From Bathymodiolus brooksi (taxonomy: Eukaryota; Mollusca; Bivalvia; Mytilida; Modiolidae): a DNA stretch of 64,000 nucleotides. The first letter of the stretch is position 1. Each line of letters opens with the position of its first letter. This document shows positions 25,250-38,300 of this stretch, piece by piece. Position numbers and translations under genes: made by a program. The notes under the pieces were generated by a model, which did no database searches, had not been told where the DNA came from, and saw nothing but the letters and a program-made list of their open reading frames with translations. The stretch spans positions 3,844,001-3,908,000 of the forward strand of contig OY804589.1 in NCBI GenBank assembly GCA_963680875.1. Reading direction: 5' to 3'.

Positions 25250-25313
25250 CTGAGAAATGTTTTAGCATTTGTTTGGTTATAGACGCCATCTTGTTTCATC
25301 AAGATCAGGATCA
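25250..25313 (-). CDS. candidate 64-nt exon (exon 5b)
   Basis: Acceptor CTTTGCAG and donor GTAAAT bound 64 nt with 20 open codons (ILILMKQDGVYNQTNAKTFL). It starts with two bases of a split codon and ends with AG, giving Ser with the first base of the 24-nt microexon. It starts the phase-consistent chain of four exons down to 24416. No family is recognised. Confidence 0.42.
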
Positions 25314-25344
25314 CTGCAAAGCTTAGTACATGCTGGTCTCCCAG

Positions 25345-26470
25345 TTGAAATGATTATGAATAGTTCATGAATATTCATGAATAATTCAATTACAGTTCAT
25401 GAATTTTGTTCATGAACATTCATCAAAATTCATCATACAGTTCATGAATTGTTCATGAATGATTCATGAACTGAAAATGAGACTATTCATGATTTTTTAA
25501 ATTCAGGAATTATTCATGAACATACAAGTTCATGAACTTAAGAACATTCAAGAACATGCTGTTTATGAATAATCATGCACTATCATGAACAGTATGTTCA
25601 TGAAGGTTTTCTTAGTTCATGAACTTGTCCAGTTGAAACAAGATGAACTGTGAGCTAATGCTCACGTATGATACCCCCCCTCTTCGGCAAACAGGAAGTA
25701 GGAATCTGACGGGTCAAAAAACGCTTCCCACGATATGGGGTATCTATATGAAGCTTGTGACCAAATATCAGATTTCTGCCATCAATAGTTGCTGAGAAAA
25801 ATGCGACGAAAAATGAGCATATATCTTCAATGTGTATAAAAATCAACAAAGTCGGCACACAGGAAGTAGGAATCTGATGGGTAACGCTTCCCACGATATG
25901 GAATACCAATATGAAGCTTGTGACCAAATATCAGATTTGTGTCATCAATAGTTGCTGAGAAAAATGCGACGAAAAATGTGCATATATGTTCAATGTGTAT
26001 AAAAACCTGTTATGTCCAGCAACTTTCGGAAATCTATTTGCAGAGGAATATAGCTGAAATCAGTTATATAACAGAGAAAAATCAGTATGTTCATGAAGGT
26101 TTTTTTAGTTCATGAACTTGTCCAGTTGAAATGTTTATGAATAGTTCATGAATAATTCAATTACAGTTCATGAATGATCCATGAATTGAAAATGAGACTA
26201 TTCATGATTTTTTAAATTCAGGAACTATTCATGAACATACAAGTTCATGAACTTAAGAACATTCAAGAACATGCTGTTTATGAATAATCATGCACTATCA
26301 TGAACAGTATGTTCATGAAGGTTTTTTAGTTCATGAATTTGTCCATGTATGTTGATGAATAATTCCTGAAATAAAAAAAATCATGAATAGTTCCATTGCA
26401 GTTCATGAATCATTCATGAATTGTATGAAGAATGTTCATGAACATTCAATGAATTATTCATGAACTTTCA
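25345..26470. repeat. TTCATGAA-rich repeat region
   Basis: Two blocks (about 25345-25636 and 26083-26470) are packed with the palindrome TTCATGAA and variants such as GAATAGTTCATGAATAATTC. The blocks are partly copies of each other: GACTATTCATGATTTTTTAA lies at 25481 and 26196, 715 bp apart. Between them, at about 25690-25995, lies a two-copy direct repeat with a 168-bp period (CAGGAAGTAGGAATCTGA, GCTTCCCACGATATGG). No coding frame is supported. Confidence 0.85.
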
Positions 26471-26580
26471 AAAACTGAAATATCTTCGGGAAGTATAAAT
26501 GAGCAGTTTCAATACACAATGGACTTTTTACATTCAATATTCATAAACTTTTAAAACAATTTAATTCATATCAACACAAT

Positions 26581-27060
26581 TCATTCAGCTTTTGTTTTCC
26601 TTCTTAAAACCTTTTGAATGTTTTGTATTTTCTCTACAATACATTTTCTGCTGGCACAATTTGGAAATTTATTGAGCACAATATCCTGTAGGAGACTCAG
26701 TTTTTCCTGGTCCATTGCCAGTCTTGAATCATTGGCCCCACATTTTACAGTTTTTTTTACCTGAAATCGACTGGTTTCTCAATTCATCTTGTGTGAACAG
26801 TTTAGCAATCAGAATCTCTACGGCCCCTTGCCAGGTAGATTTTAATTCTACTGCCTTGTAGATTGTCATTAACTGATCTTAACGATTCTCCAGCATTTGA
26901 TTTTCGTGTGTGCTCTTCCATTTGTTCTTCAAGTGTTTTTATCTTTTTTTTTCATCTTTCTCATGTCATTTATAACCCGTCAATTATTTCTTCAACTTTT
27001 TCCCATCTACTTTCCTCATTTTCATCCTCCATTATCTTTTCCTCTTTTTTTTACTGCAAT
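26581..27060 (-). pseudogene. BEN-domain protein pseudogene
   Basis: Minus-strand translation gives, in pieces, a charged coiled-coil-like stretch (KIKTLEEQMEEHTRK), then STWQGAVEILIAKLFTQDEL, then SISGKK, and finally EKLSLLQDIVLNKFPN with a basic end (QKVLRRKTKAE) and a stop at 26583-26581. The order and motifs (hydrophobic A..L...LF..EEL, S..GK, a terminal L..I...V...FP helix) fit a BEN domain, a DNA-binding and protein-interaction domain of chromatin factors. At least two frame changes interrupt it. One falls in a run of eight A after SISG, where seven would restore the frame; others lie upstream, with stops near 26970. A sequencing error in the A run cannot be excluded, but the upstream breaks make decay likely. 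Possible relation to the exons at 29961-30826 is unproven. Confidence 0.65.
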
Positions 27061-27064
27061 AAAA

Positions 27065-27855
27065 TTAGGCAATACTGTATTGCATTTAAACTTGTAATAG
27101 TCAATCAGTTGTTTCACTGTCGCAAATTAAGTTATGAACGCCATGTAAATGTAGCAGGAAAAAAGAAAAGAAGAAATTTGAGATAATAGAATTAAAAAAA
27201 ATTGACATTAGTATTTAAATCTAATTTGCATGAGTCTTTCTTAAAAGCACTGCTGAAATAAATCTATTTTTTTTTCATCTGCTAATTGGCACAGAACTTT
27301 CAAGTGTATAAATAGAAGCAACAGACATACCCTATTAGCAATACCAATAACTTAGCTTGTTAAAACTACTAGCATTGAAAGAATGTGAAATAAACAATGC
27401 CTTTCTGCAGATTGTTACTGTGTCTACTAGCACTATAAAAGTCCAGGTCAGCCTGTTGGCCTACAACTATACAAAGTGGGTATTATTTCATCTCCTTTTC
27501 TTGTTCTCACCATGCTATAGATGAAATAATGCTGAGTTTGTGTTAAACTATTCACTCTCATTCATTGAACTTGGGATGGGTTTTACAAATTGTTTAATTT
27601 GATATTGGTACATTGTTTAAAGTTAGGTAGTCAATTGACTGTCATCACCTGATTGGTTTCTTTCATCGTGAGGTACAATGTTTGTTTGATATAGGATTTT
27701 CAAAGGTCATGCCTGTGCAGGTTACTTTACTCATCCATGCAATGTTCATACTGAATTTTTACTGATTATATCATAAAGCTGAATTTCAGCTCATTATATA
27801 CTTCAAAGTGTAGCAGCTTTGGCCATTTGAAGATATTTCTATTTTTAGTAAAGTG
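27065..27855. other. no gene identified
   Basis: AT-rich sequence between the BEN pseudogene and the next repeat element. No splice-consistent exon was recognised on either strand. Confidence 0.4.
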
Positions 27856-27859
27856 GTCA

Positions 27860-29877
<2,018 letters not shown>

Positions 29878-29960
29878 AAAGGTATATCGAGGGCAGACGT
29901 CAATTACCAAGTAATGGCAAAACTTAAATTTCCAATTTCTATAACATAACAAAATCTTAC

Positions 29961-30009
29961 CCATTTTCACTGGTTTTTTTGTGGTTCAGATCTTCCTCCG
30001 TTAATTCAT
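29961..30009 (-). CDS. candidate exon, acidic segment (exon 5)
   Basis: A 49-nt stretch between a strong acceptor (TTTTTTTCCAG) and donor GTAAGA. It begins with two bases completing an Asp or similar codon, has 15 open codons (ELTEEDLNHKKTSEN) and ends with GG. It is in phase with the exon at 30826-30731. Which exon follows is unclear: its end phase fits 25108, 24727 or 24554 but not 25313. Confidence 0.45.
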
Positions 30010-30730
30010 CTGGAAAAAAATAATTAAAATATAATTTTACTACACATGACCAAGGGATATAAATAAGCTATTTTCTCATTATATCATTAAATTATTGAAA
30101 CTTTACCATAACAAATAGCAAACACAGATGACTCGAGCCGTCGAGGGACATAACTCTACAACGTACAATAGTCATAATATTTGGCTCTGTAGCCTCACAA
30201 TCAAATGTGATCTTGAACAGTAATTTTTCCTCATAGCTCCACATTCATATCTTAAATCATCACCTCATTTTAAAATAAAGCCCAAAAAAAAATTGTGTGT
30301 TTACTGTCACCAGACTGACACCTTTCTATGGCCGCCGAGTCATTCCCTTATTTTCAAACTGTGATGGTCCCCAATTTTCATCTTTAGTACAAAACAAAAT
30401 AGTAGCATCCACAAAATAGTGCCTCCAATGTGCAACCATCACATTTAACAAATGTCAGAGCAAACAGACTACAGCAACAAGAGAACAAAGGAATAATTTC
30501 ACTATTTTCTAATGGTATCACCGCTTGTGGATATCTTCAAACAGTAACAAGGCTTTAAAAATTTTCCACCTACTGACCCATTTTTTATAGTATTTCAACA
30601 TTTCTCTTAAATTTAAATTTAGCCAACAATCAAGTTTAACCTTTTAAAACAAACAGAATTTTTCCCTTGTAGCTCTACATTCACAACTTACGTTTTTCAC
30701 CTCATCTTAAAATATTTCTAATATATTTAC
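30010..30730. other. intron-like sequence, nothing identified
   Basis: AT-rich sequence between two minus-strand exon candidates. Nothing else is recognised. Confidence 0.4.
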
Positions 30731-30826
30731 CAGAACTGCTTGCAGATGATTGACTACATATAGCTATAGGTCTACTTGAACATGTGTCATTTGTTGTCTT
30801 AGAAATAGCATCTGCACTTGAATCTG
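30731..30826 (-). CDS. candidate exon, Ser/Thr-rich (exon 4)
   Basis: A 96-nt stretch with acceptor TTTTTGTTGTAG (followed by CAG, a tandem NAGNAG acceptor) and donor GTAAAT. Only one frame is open: two bases, 31 codons (DSSADAISKTTND, then Cys/Ser-rich) and one base. Its phase matches the exon at 30009 but not the ankyrin exon at 33618, so another exon must intervene or it belongs to a different gene. The acceptor region has an inverted partial copy at about 31290-31330. Confidence 0.45.
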
Positions 30827-31360
30827 CTACAACAAAAATAATTACATATAAGAATAACTGTTACATTGCTTAAAATGAAAAAAACAAAAACATTATTAGT
30901 TTTCAGTTCTATATATTTCGGTACCCATATTTGACAGGAAAATAGAGAAGTGGTTTTTTTTTAAATGCTGATGTTTAATGGAAAAAAAACAATATTAATT
31001 AACTTTTTCCTTTCCAATATATACAAGTTCTTAGATAAATAATCTGCACTCGCAGCATGTTATCCATTAACTTTCACTAAGTAATACTGCTTTTTTCACA
31101 ACTTACAATCTATTTTAATATTACAACACTCGTATACTCCCCTTATTTGGAGAACTGACTGGTGTTTATTGTGTTTTGATCTAAACACTAAATGTGAGTC
31201 AGGGATTACAAATTAGGGAAATTTGCAGTCAGGGGTAAAAATTAAGGTCGATCTGGTATTAATATTAACCTTCCATTTTTTGTTTGTATATTATTATTTT
31301 TGTTGTAGATTCAAGTACAGATGCTATCGATAAAACAAAAAAAACCAAGGGATGATTCTA

Positions 31361-31480
31361 CATGAAAGAGTACCACTCAACTGCAGGGGCCGTTTCACAA
31401 GAAAAGAGTACCACTCAACTGCGGGGGCCGTTTCACAAGTAAATAGTACCACTCAACTGTAGGCTAGAGGACGTTTCACA
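31361..31480. repeat. three-copy ~39-bp tandem repeat
   Basis: Three direct copies containing AGTACCACTCAACTG and CGTTTCACA. The third is diverged and carries a small insertion. Confidence 0.85.
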
Positions 31481-31704
31481 CTCAGTTTAGGGTATGAGTT
31501 ATACTGATTGCTAAAGACCCTACTGTAGCTGAGGTAAAAGCATTGTCTCTTTACTTTAATTTGTGTCTATGTGTAATTTTGGAGAGTTTCTTATGTTCAT
31601 TTAAATCCATATCCTTTTTTACTATTTGGTACTGCAATTGTAATAAGTTACCGTGACAACAAGGTCATATTTACATGTAGGTCAGGATTAGATCTACCAC
31701 TGAT

Positions 31705-31785
31705 AGAAGTGGTCGTCGTGGTCGTGATCATATGGTAGTTGGATTTACAACTACCTGTGCAATCAGTGCCTATCATCACTGTCAT
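31705..31785 (+). mobile_element. SINE-like fragment, intact at the hAT target
   Basis: Reads through CATATGGTAGTTGGATTTAC and CTACCTGTGCAATCAGTGCC without interruption. It is the empty-site equivalent of the repeat split by the hAT-like element at 15060-16066. Confidence 0.7.
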
Positions 31786-31789
31786 CGCA

Positions 31790-32790
31790 AATTCTTCTAC
31801 ATGATTATTCAGAAGTTCATGAAACTTTGTACATTGCAAGATCCTAATATGAAGATGTGCACAATAGTAGTATATCCTGGTCCATCAAGCTTTCCCAGAA
31901 TTATGAGAATAAAAGTTGTGTTCCAAATATGTTTTGGCTCAATTAAGATGATGGGGACGCTGGATTATTAGTCCTGCATAGCAGACAGCTAAGTTATTCC
32001 ATTTATGTATCAATGCGGGACTCCTGTGTCCAGCAGTACCTCTAGTTTAGCCTAACTTAGGTCAGTTATCAATTAAAAAGACAAAAATAGTTTTTTAAAA
32101 AATCTGTTTAAGTATTTACCTAAATAACGATATTGTGATTGGTATTTCTTAATAAATTGTGTTAAAAATCATTTTAATTTCTGAATTAATCAACTTTCTG
32201 TTTACATACATTTTTTGTATTTATTTTCAATAAGATTTCTCTATTATTTCATCCCATTTTCCTTAATTTAACTTAATCTTATGTTAACAGCAAGTTATAT
32301 GTGTCGACCCTACATATACTCTTATTATCTACAATATAAATTCAGGGAAAAGAGATGAAATAATAAAGAAATTTTATTGAAAATAAATAAGTACTCAGAA
32401 AGGGGGCGGTAATTCCGTGCCATGGGTGCCTATGCTAACAATAAATTAAAAAAGTCATTTTTCCCCCCACATACATGTAAAATGTGTTTTGTGACATTTA
32501 TACTTGTGCTTTTTTATCATATAATTTTTAATATTTATTTGTATACAAGTATTGCGAGCATAAAGTTCAAGTGATCCTCGATATGTTTTACTGCGAAATC
32601 GCATAATCACTATTAAAAAGGCTAAAATATGCTATTCTATGAATTCAAATTGTCACAGGATATGTTTGATACAACACAAATCAAGCAAAATAGGGAGATT
32701 TTTCAAGGCCAATTGTGGTATAATGGAAGGAGACTTAAGGAGACTTAAAGAAATATAGGAAGCACTATGATTGATCTATGTCATACTAAA
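31790..32790. other. no gene identified
   Basis: Intron-like AT-rich sequence. The minus-strand exon missing between 33618 and 30826 was searched for by eye here and not found. Confidence 0.4.
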
Positions 32791-32794
32791 AAGA

Positions 32795-33010
32795 GTATAT
32801 TTCAGCTATGGCATGGCGGCCAGTTTTATTAGTGGAGGAAACCGAAGTACCAGGAGAAAACCACTGCCCTGCCACAAGTCATTGACAAACTTTATCACAT
32901 AATATTGTATCGAGTACACCCCGCCTGAGTGTGATTCGTACTCACAGCATTAGTGGTGATAGGCACTGATTGCATAGGCAGTTATGAACCCACCTACCAT
33001 ACGGCCACAA
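32795..33010 (-). mobile_element. SINE-like element
   Basis: The reverse complement carries the distal modules (GTTTTCTCCTGGTACTTCGG, AAAACTGGCCGCC) and the proximal module around TCAGTGCCTATCACCACTA. The head is degraded. Confidence 0.75.
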
Positions 33011-33084
33011 CTACGACGGCCCCTGGCTTTTATAACAAGAGAACTACTGTACATAGGCATCAGAACAGATGTTCCCGTGTTTAA

Positions 33085-33290
33085 ACTTTCAACAATATTT
33101 CGGTATATATCGTGATGGTCAGCTTCACTGATGGAGGAAACCAGAGTACCCGGGAAAAAACTTGATCACGTGATGTTGTATTGAGTACACCTCGCCATGA
33201 ATGGGATTCAAAATAACAACTTTAGTGGTGATAGGCACTGATTGCACAGGTAGTTGTAAATCAAACTACCATACAATCATGACCAATACA
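33085..33290 (-). mobile_element. SINE-like element
   Basis: A second minus-strand copy with TCAGTGCCTATCACCACTAA and GGTTTCCTCCATCAGTGAAG. It lies head to head with the copy at 33296-33560, so the pair could form a hairpin. Confidence 0.75.
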
Positions 33291-33295
33291 GCCCT

Positions 33296-33560
33296 AAGGG
33301 CCTGGGTGGCTCAATGAGTTAGGTAGTTGGATTACCTAACAACACATACAAGCCTATCACCAATATGAGGTGGGTTCGCGTCCGGCTTTGGAAATTACAA
33401 AAAAGAATGCACTTGACTCGCAGCCGCAAGTGATAAAGTTTACCAGTTGCTTCCCCATGGTAGGTGGTTCTCTCCGGCTTATTCCACTACTAAAACTGGT
33501 CGCCATGATATAGCTGAAATATTGTTGAAATTGGCGTTTAAACACAATAAATCAAATCAA
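33296..33560 (+). mobile_element. tRNA-derived SINE-like element
   Basis: The most complete copy. The head has a box A-like TGGCTCAATGAGTTAGG and a box B-like GGTTCGCGTCC, the internal RNA polymerase III promoter pair. It is followed by the shared distal module (GGTGGTTCTCTCCGGCTTAT, ATATTGTTGAAATTGGCG) and an A-rich end at about 33550. The spacing of the boxes is longer than in a normal tRNA gene, fitting a SINE and not a functional tRNA. Confidence 0.75.
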
Positions 33561-33617
33561 TCAACCAATACAGCTCTTTGTCTGTTTTATATCCTGAGCC
33601 ATTAATACAGAACTTAC

Positions 33618-33770
33618 TCTGCTGCCCAATGTATTGGTGTAAACCCTCGATCGTCTTTCTCCGTAACAGACATATGATGAACATACTCCTTCAATCCATT
33701 TAGATTTCCATCTCTGGCAAGTCTGTGTAGTGGATATCCTAATGATGACCGTGAAGGTGACGGGTAATAT
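33618..33770 (-). CDS. ankyrin-repeat exon (exon 3)
   Basis: A 153-nt exon bounded by a good acceptor (TTTTTATTTCCTCAG) and a consensus donor (GTAAGT). One frame is open: one base, 50 codons, two bases. The product has a Ser/Pro linker (YYPSPSRSSLG), then LHRLARDGNLNGLKEYV and DDRGFTPIHWAA. These are the second half of one ankyrin repeat (L..A..G.L..L) and the start of the next (D..G.TP.H.AA). Ankyrin repeats mediate protein-protein binding, and partner and location are not evident here. It joins in phase to the exon at 52609-52515 across an 18.7-kb intron. The next ankyrin exon was not found. Confidence 0.78.
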
Positions 33771-33904
33771 CTGAGGAAATAAAAAGGTAGATATCTAATT
33801 TAATGTGCACAACACGTTTTTGGAATAACCTACCGTCAAATTCAAAAGATTAAAAAAAATATAGTTATAAACACAATAAAATGAAAAACAAACAAGACAA
33901 TTTG

Positions 33905-35116
33905 GCAATGACAAGATGCTCCTGGCATGGTATATACACTGACAAGATGCTCCTGGCATGGTACATACAATAACAAGATGCTCCTGGCATGGTACATACA
34001 ATGACAAGATGCTCCTGGCATGATACATACAATGACAAGATGCTCCTGGCATGGTACATACAATGACAAGATGCTCCTGGCATGGTACATACAATGACAA
34101 GATGCTCCTGGCATGGTACATACAATGACAAGATGCTTCTGGCATGGTACATACAATGACAAGATGCTTCTGGCATGGTACATGCAATGACAAGATGCTC
34201 CTGGCATGGTACATGCAATGACAAGATGCTCCTGGCATGGTACATACAATGACAAGATGCTCCTGGCATGGTACAATGTACATACAATGAAAAGATGCTC
34301 CTGGCATGGTACATACAATGACAAGATGCTCCTGGCATGGTACATACAATGACAAGATGCTCCTGGCATGGTACATACAATGACAAGATGCTCCTGGCAT
34401 GGCACATACTAAGACAAGATGCTCCTGGCATGGTACATACAATGACAATATGCTCCTGTCATGGTACATACAATGACAAGATGCTCCTGGCATGGTACAT
34501 ACAATGACAAGATGATCCTGGCATGGTACATACAATGAAGAGATGATCTTGGCATGGTACATACACTGCCAGGGCTCACCACACTTGCTCCTGACCTGGC
34601 ACATACAATGACAAGATGCTCCTGGCACGGTATATACACTGCCAGGGCTCAGCACACTTGCTCCTGTCATGGTACATACAATAACAAGATGCTCCTGGTA
34701 TGGTACATACAATGACAAGATGCTGCTGGCATGATACATACAATAACAAGATGCTCCTGGCATGGTACATACAATGACAAGATGCTCCTGGCATGATACA
34801 TACAATGACAAGATGCTCCTGGCATGGTACATACAATGACAAGATGCTCCTGGCATGATACATACAATGACAAGATGCTCCTGGCATGGTACATACAATG
34901 ACAAGATGCTCCTGGCATGATACATACAATGACAAGATGCTCCTGGCATGGTACACACAATGACAAGATGCTCCTGGCATGGTACATACAATGACAAGAT
35001 GCTCCTTGCATGGTACATACAATGACAAGATGCTTCTGGCATGGTACATACAATGACAAGATGCTCCTGGCATGGTACATACAATGACAAGATGCTCCTG
35101 GCATGGTACATACAAT
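33905..35116. repeat. 31-bp minisatellite array
   Basis: About 39 copies of a 31-bp unit (ATGACAAGATGCTCCTGGC plus ATGGTACATACA), with a few diverged copies near 34560-34680. The unit has no stop in any minus-strand frame. As 31 is not a multiple of 3, each reading frame cycles through all three unit frames, which explains the overlapping long minus-strand frames (up to 438 codons). They are artefacts inside an intron of the ankyrin gene. Confidence 0.97.
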
Positions 35117-35355
35117 GTTACATTTTCTCTATTACTTCAATAAAGTCTTTTTCTCTCATTCTTATGTATGTTTACATTGATTACTATTGCTTTGTCAATC
35201 AGCTTTACCATTAAACGTAGATGATTATTTACAAGAAAGGAGCGACTTGCAAAAAGAAACAAGGCGACTTTAATTTCGCTTTGGACTTCAGCTGATATAG
35301 GGCGAACATTTCACCCACTTTGTCTGGTTTGGTGAGCCCTGCACTTCAATAAAAA

Positions 35356-38300
35356 GTGATGAGCTAAACTAGTTTTATGGTACCTCCTCTCTTAGTGGTG
35401 AGTTAAACTAGTTGTATGTTACCTCCTCTCTTAGTGGTGAGCTAAACTAGTTTTATGGTGCCTCCTCTCTTAGTGGTGAGTTAAACTAGTTTTATGGTAC
35501 CTCCTCTCTTAGTGGTGAGTTAAACTAGTTTTATGGTGCCTCCTCTCTTAGTGGTGAGTTAAACTAGTTTTATGGTACCTCCTCTCTTAGTGGTGAGTTA
35601 AACTAGTTTTATGGTGCCTCTTCTTTTAGTGGTGAGTTAAACTAGTCTTATGGTGTCTCCTCTCTTAGTGGTGAGTTATACTAGTTTAATGGTACCTCCT
35701 CTCTTAGTGGTGAGTTAAACTAGTTTTATGGTGCCTCTTCTCTTAGTGGTGAGTTAAACTAGTTTTATGGTGCCTCCTCTCTTAGTAGTGAGCTAAACTA
35801 GTGTTATGGTGCCTCCTCTCTTAGTGGTGAGCTAAGCTAGTTTTATGGTGCCTCTTCTCTTAGTGGTGAGTTAAACTAGTTTTATGGTACCTCCTCTCTT
35901 AGTGGTGAGTTAAACTAGTTTTACGGTGCCTCCTCTCTTAGTGGTGAGTTAAACTAGTTTTATGGTGCCTCCTCTCTTAGTGGTGAGTTAGACTAGTTTT
36001 ATGGTACCTCCTCTCTTAGTGGTGAGTTAAACTAGTTTTATGGTACCTCCTATCTTAGTGGTGAGTTAAACTAGTTTTATGGTGCCTCCTCTCTTAGTGG
36101 TGAGTTAAACTAGTTTTATGGTACCTCCTCTCTTAGTGGTGAGTTAAACTAGTTTTATGGTACCTCCTCTCTTAGTGGTGAGTTAAACTAGTTTTATGGT
36201 CCCTCTTCTCTTAGTGGTGAGTTAAACTAGTTTTATGGTGCCTCCTCTCTTAGTGGAGAGTTAAACTAGTTTTATGGTACCTCCTCTCTTAGTGGTGAGT
36301 TAAACTAGTTTTATGGTGCCTCCTCTCTTAGTGGTGAGTTAAACTAGTTTTATGGTGCCTCCTCTCTTAGTGGTGAGTTAAACTAGTTTTATGGTACCTC
36401 CTCTCTTAGTGGTGAGTTAAACTAGTTTTATGGTGCCTCTTCTCTTAGTGGTGAGTTAAACTAGTCTTATGGTGTCTCCTCTCTTAGTGGTGAGTTATAC
36501 TAGTTTAATGGTACCTCCTCTCTTAGTGGTGAGTTAAACTAGTTTTATGGTGCCTCTTCTCTTAGTGGTGAGTTAAACTAGTTTTATGGTGCCTCCTCTC
36601 TTAGTAGTGAGCTAAACTAGTGTTATGGTGCCTCCTCTCTTAGTGGTGAGTTAAGCTAGTTTTATGGTGCCTCTTCTCTTAGTGGTGAGTTAAACTAGTT
36701 TTATGGTACCTCCTCTCTTAGTGGTGAGTTAAACTAGTTTTACGGTGCCTCCTCTCTTAGTGGTGAGTTAAACTAGTTTTATGGTGCCTCCTCTCTTAGT
36801 GGTGAGTTAGACTAGTTTTATGGTACCTCCTCTCTTAGTGGTGAGTTAAACTAGTTTTATGGTACCTCCTATCTTAGTGGTGAGTTAAACTAGTTTTATG
36901 GTGCCTCCTCTCTTAGTGGTGAGTTAAACTAGTTTTATGGTACCTCCTCTCTTAGTGGTGAGTTAAACTAGTTTTATGGTACCTCCTCTCTTAGTGGTGA
37001 GTTAAACTAGTTTTATGGTCCCTCTTCTCTTAGTGGTGAGTTAAACTAGTTTTATGGTGCCTCCTCTCTTAGTGGAGAGTTAAACTAGTTTTATGGTACC
37101 TCCTCTCTTAGTGGTGAGTTAAACTAGTTTTATGGTGCCTCCTCTCTTAGTGGTGAGTTAAACTAGTTTTATGGTGCCTCCTCTCTTAGTGGTGAGTTAA
37201 ACTAGTTTTATGGTGCCTCTTCTCTTAGTGGTGAGTTAAACTAGTTTTATGGTACCTCCTCTCTTAGTGGTGAGTTAAACTAGTTTTATGGTGCCTCTTC
37301 TCTTAGTGATGAGTTAAACTAGTTTAATGGTACCTCCTCTCTTAGTGATGAGTTAAACTAGTTTTATGGCGCCTCCTCTCTTAGTGGTGAGTTAAACTAG
37401 TTTTATGGCCCCTCTTCTCTTAGTGGTGAGTTAAACTAGTTTTATGGTGCCTCCTCTCTTAGTGGAGAGTTAAACTAGTTTTATGGTACCTCCTCTCTTA
37501 GTGGTGAGTTAAACTAGTTTTATGGTGCCTCCTCTGTTAGTGGTGAGTTAAACTAGTTTTATGGTGCCTCTTCTCTTAGTGGTGAGTTAAACTAGTTTTA
37601 TGGTGCCTCCTCTCTTAGTGGTGAGTTAAACTAGTTTTATAGTACCTCCTCTCTTAGTGGTGAGTTAAACTAGTTTTATGGTGCCTCTTCTCTTAGTAGT
37701 GAGTTAAACTAGTTTTATGGTTACTCCTCTCTTAGTGGTGAGTTAAACTAGTTTTATGGTGCCTCCTCTCTTAGTTGTGAGTTAAACTAGTTTTATGGTA
37801 CCTCCTCTCTTAGTGGTGAGTTAAACTAGTTTTATGGTGCCTCCTCTCTTAGTAGTGAGTTAAACTAGTTTTATGGGGACTCCTCTCTTATTGGTGAGTT
37901 AAACTAGTTGTATGTTACCTCCTCTCTTAGTGGTGAGCTAAACTAGTTTTATGGTGCCTCCTCTCCTAGTGGTGAGTTAAACTAGTTTTATGGTACCACC
38001 TCTCTTAGTGGTGAGTTAAACTAGTTTTATGGTGCCTCCTCTCTTAGTGGTGAGTTAAACTAATTTTATGGTACCTCCTCTCTTAGTGGTGAGCTAAACT
38101 AGTTTTATGGTGCCTCCTCTCTTAGTGGTGAGTTAAACTAGTCTTATGGTTTCTCCTCTCTTAGTGGTGAGTTATACTAGTTTAATGGTACCTCCTCTCT
38201 TAGTGGTGAGTTAAACTAGTTTTATGGTGCCTCTTCTCTTAGTGGTGAGTTAAACTAGTTTTATGGTGCCTCCTCTCTTAGTAGTGAGTTAAACTGGTTT

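Noticed and set aside
26863..27186. 107-codon plus-strand Ser/Phe-rich frame
   Set aside because: It is the complement of the charged coiled-coil part of the BEN pseudogene and has no support of its own.
33310..33400. Functional tRNA gene from box A- and box B-like sequences
   Set aside because: Box spacing is too long and no cloverleaf is apparent; the downstream module recurs in several copies, so it is a SINE head.
33795..35115. Long minus-strand open frames (145-438 codons) as Cys-rich repeat proteins
   Set aside because: They lie wholly in a 31-bp array that lacks stops in all three frames; overlapping frames of equal quality show no frame is favoured, and the array is intronic.
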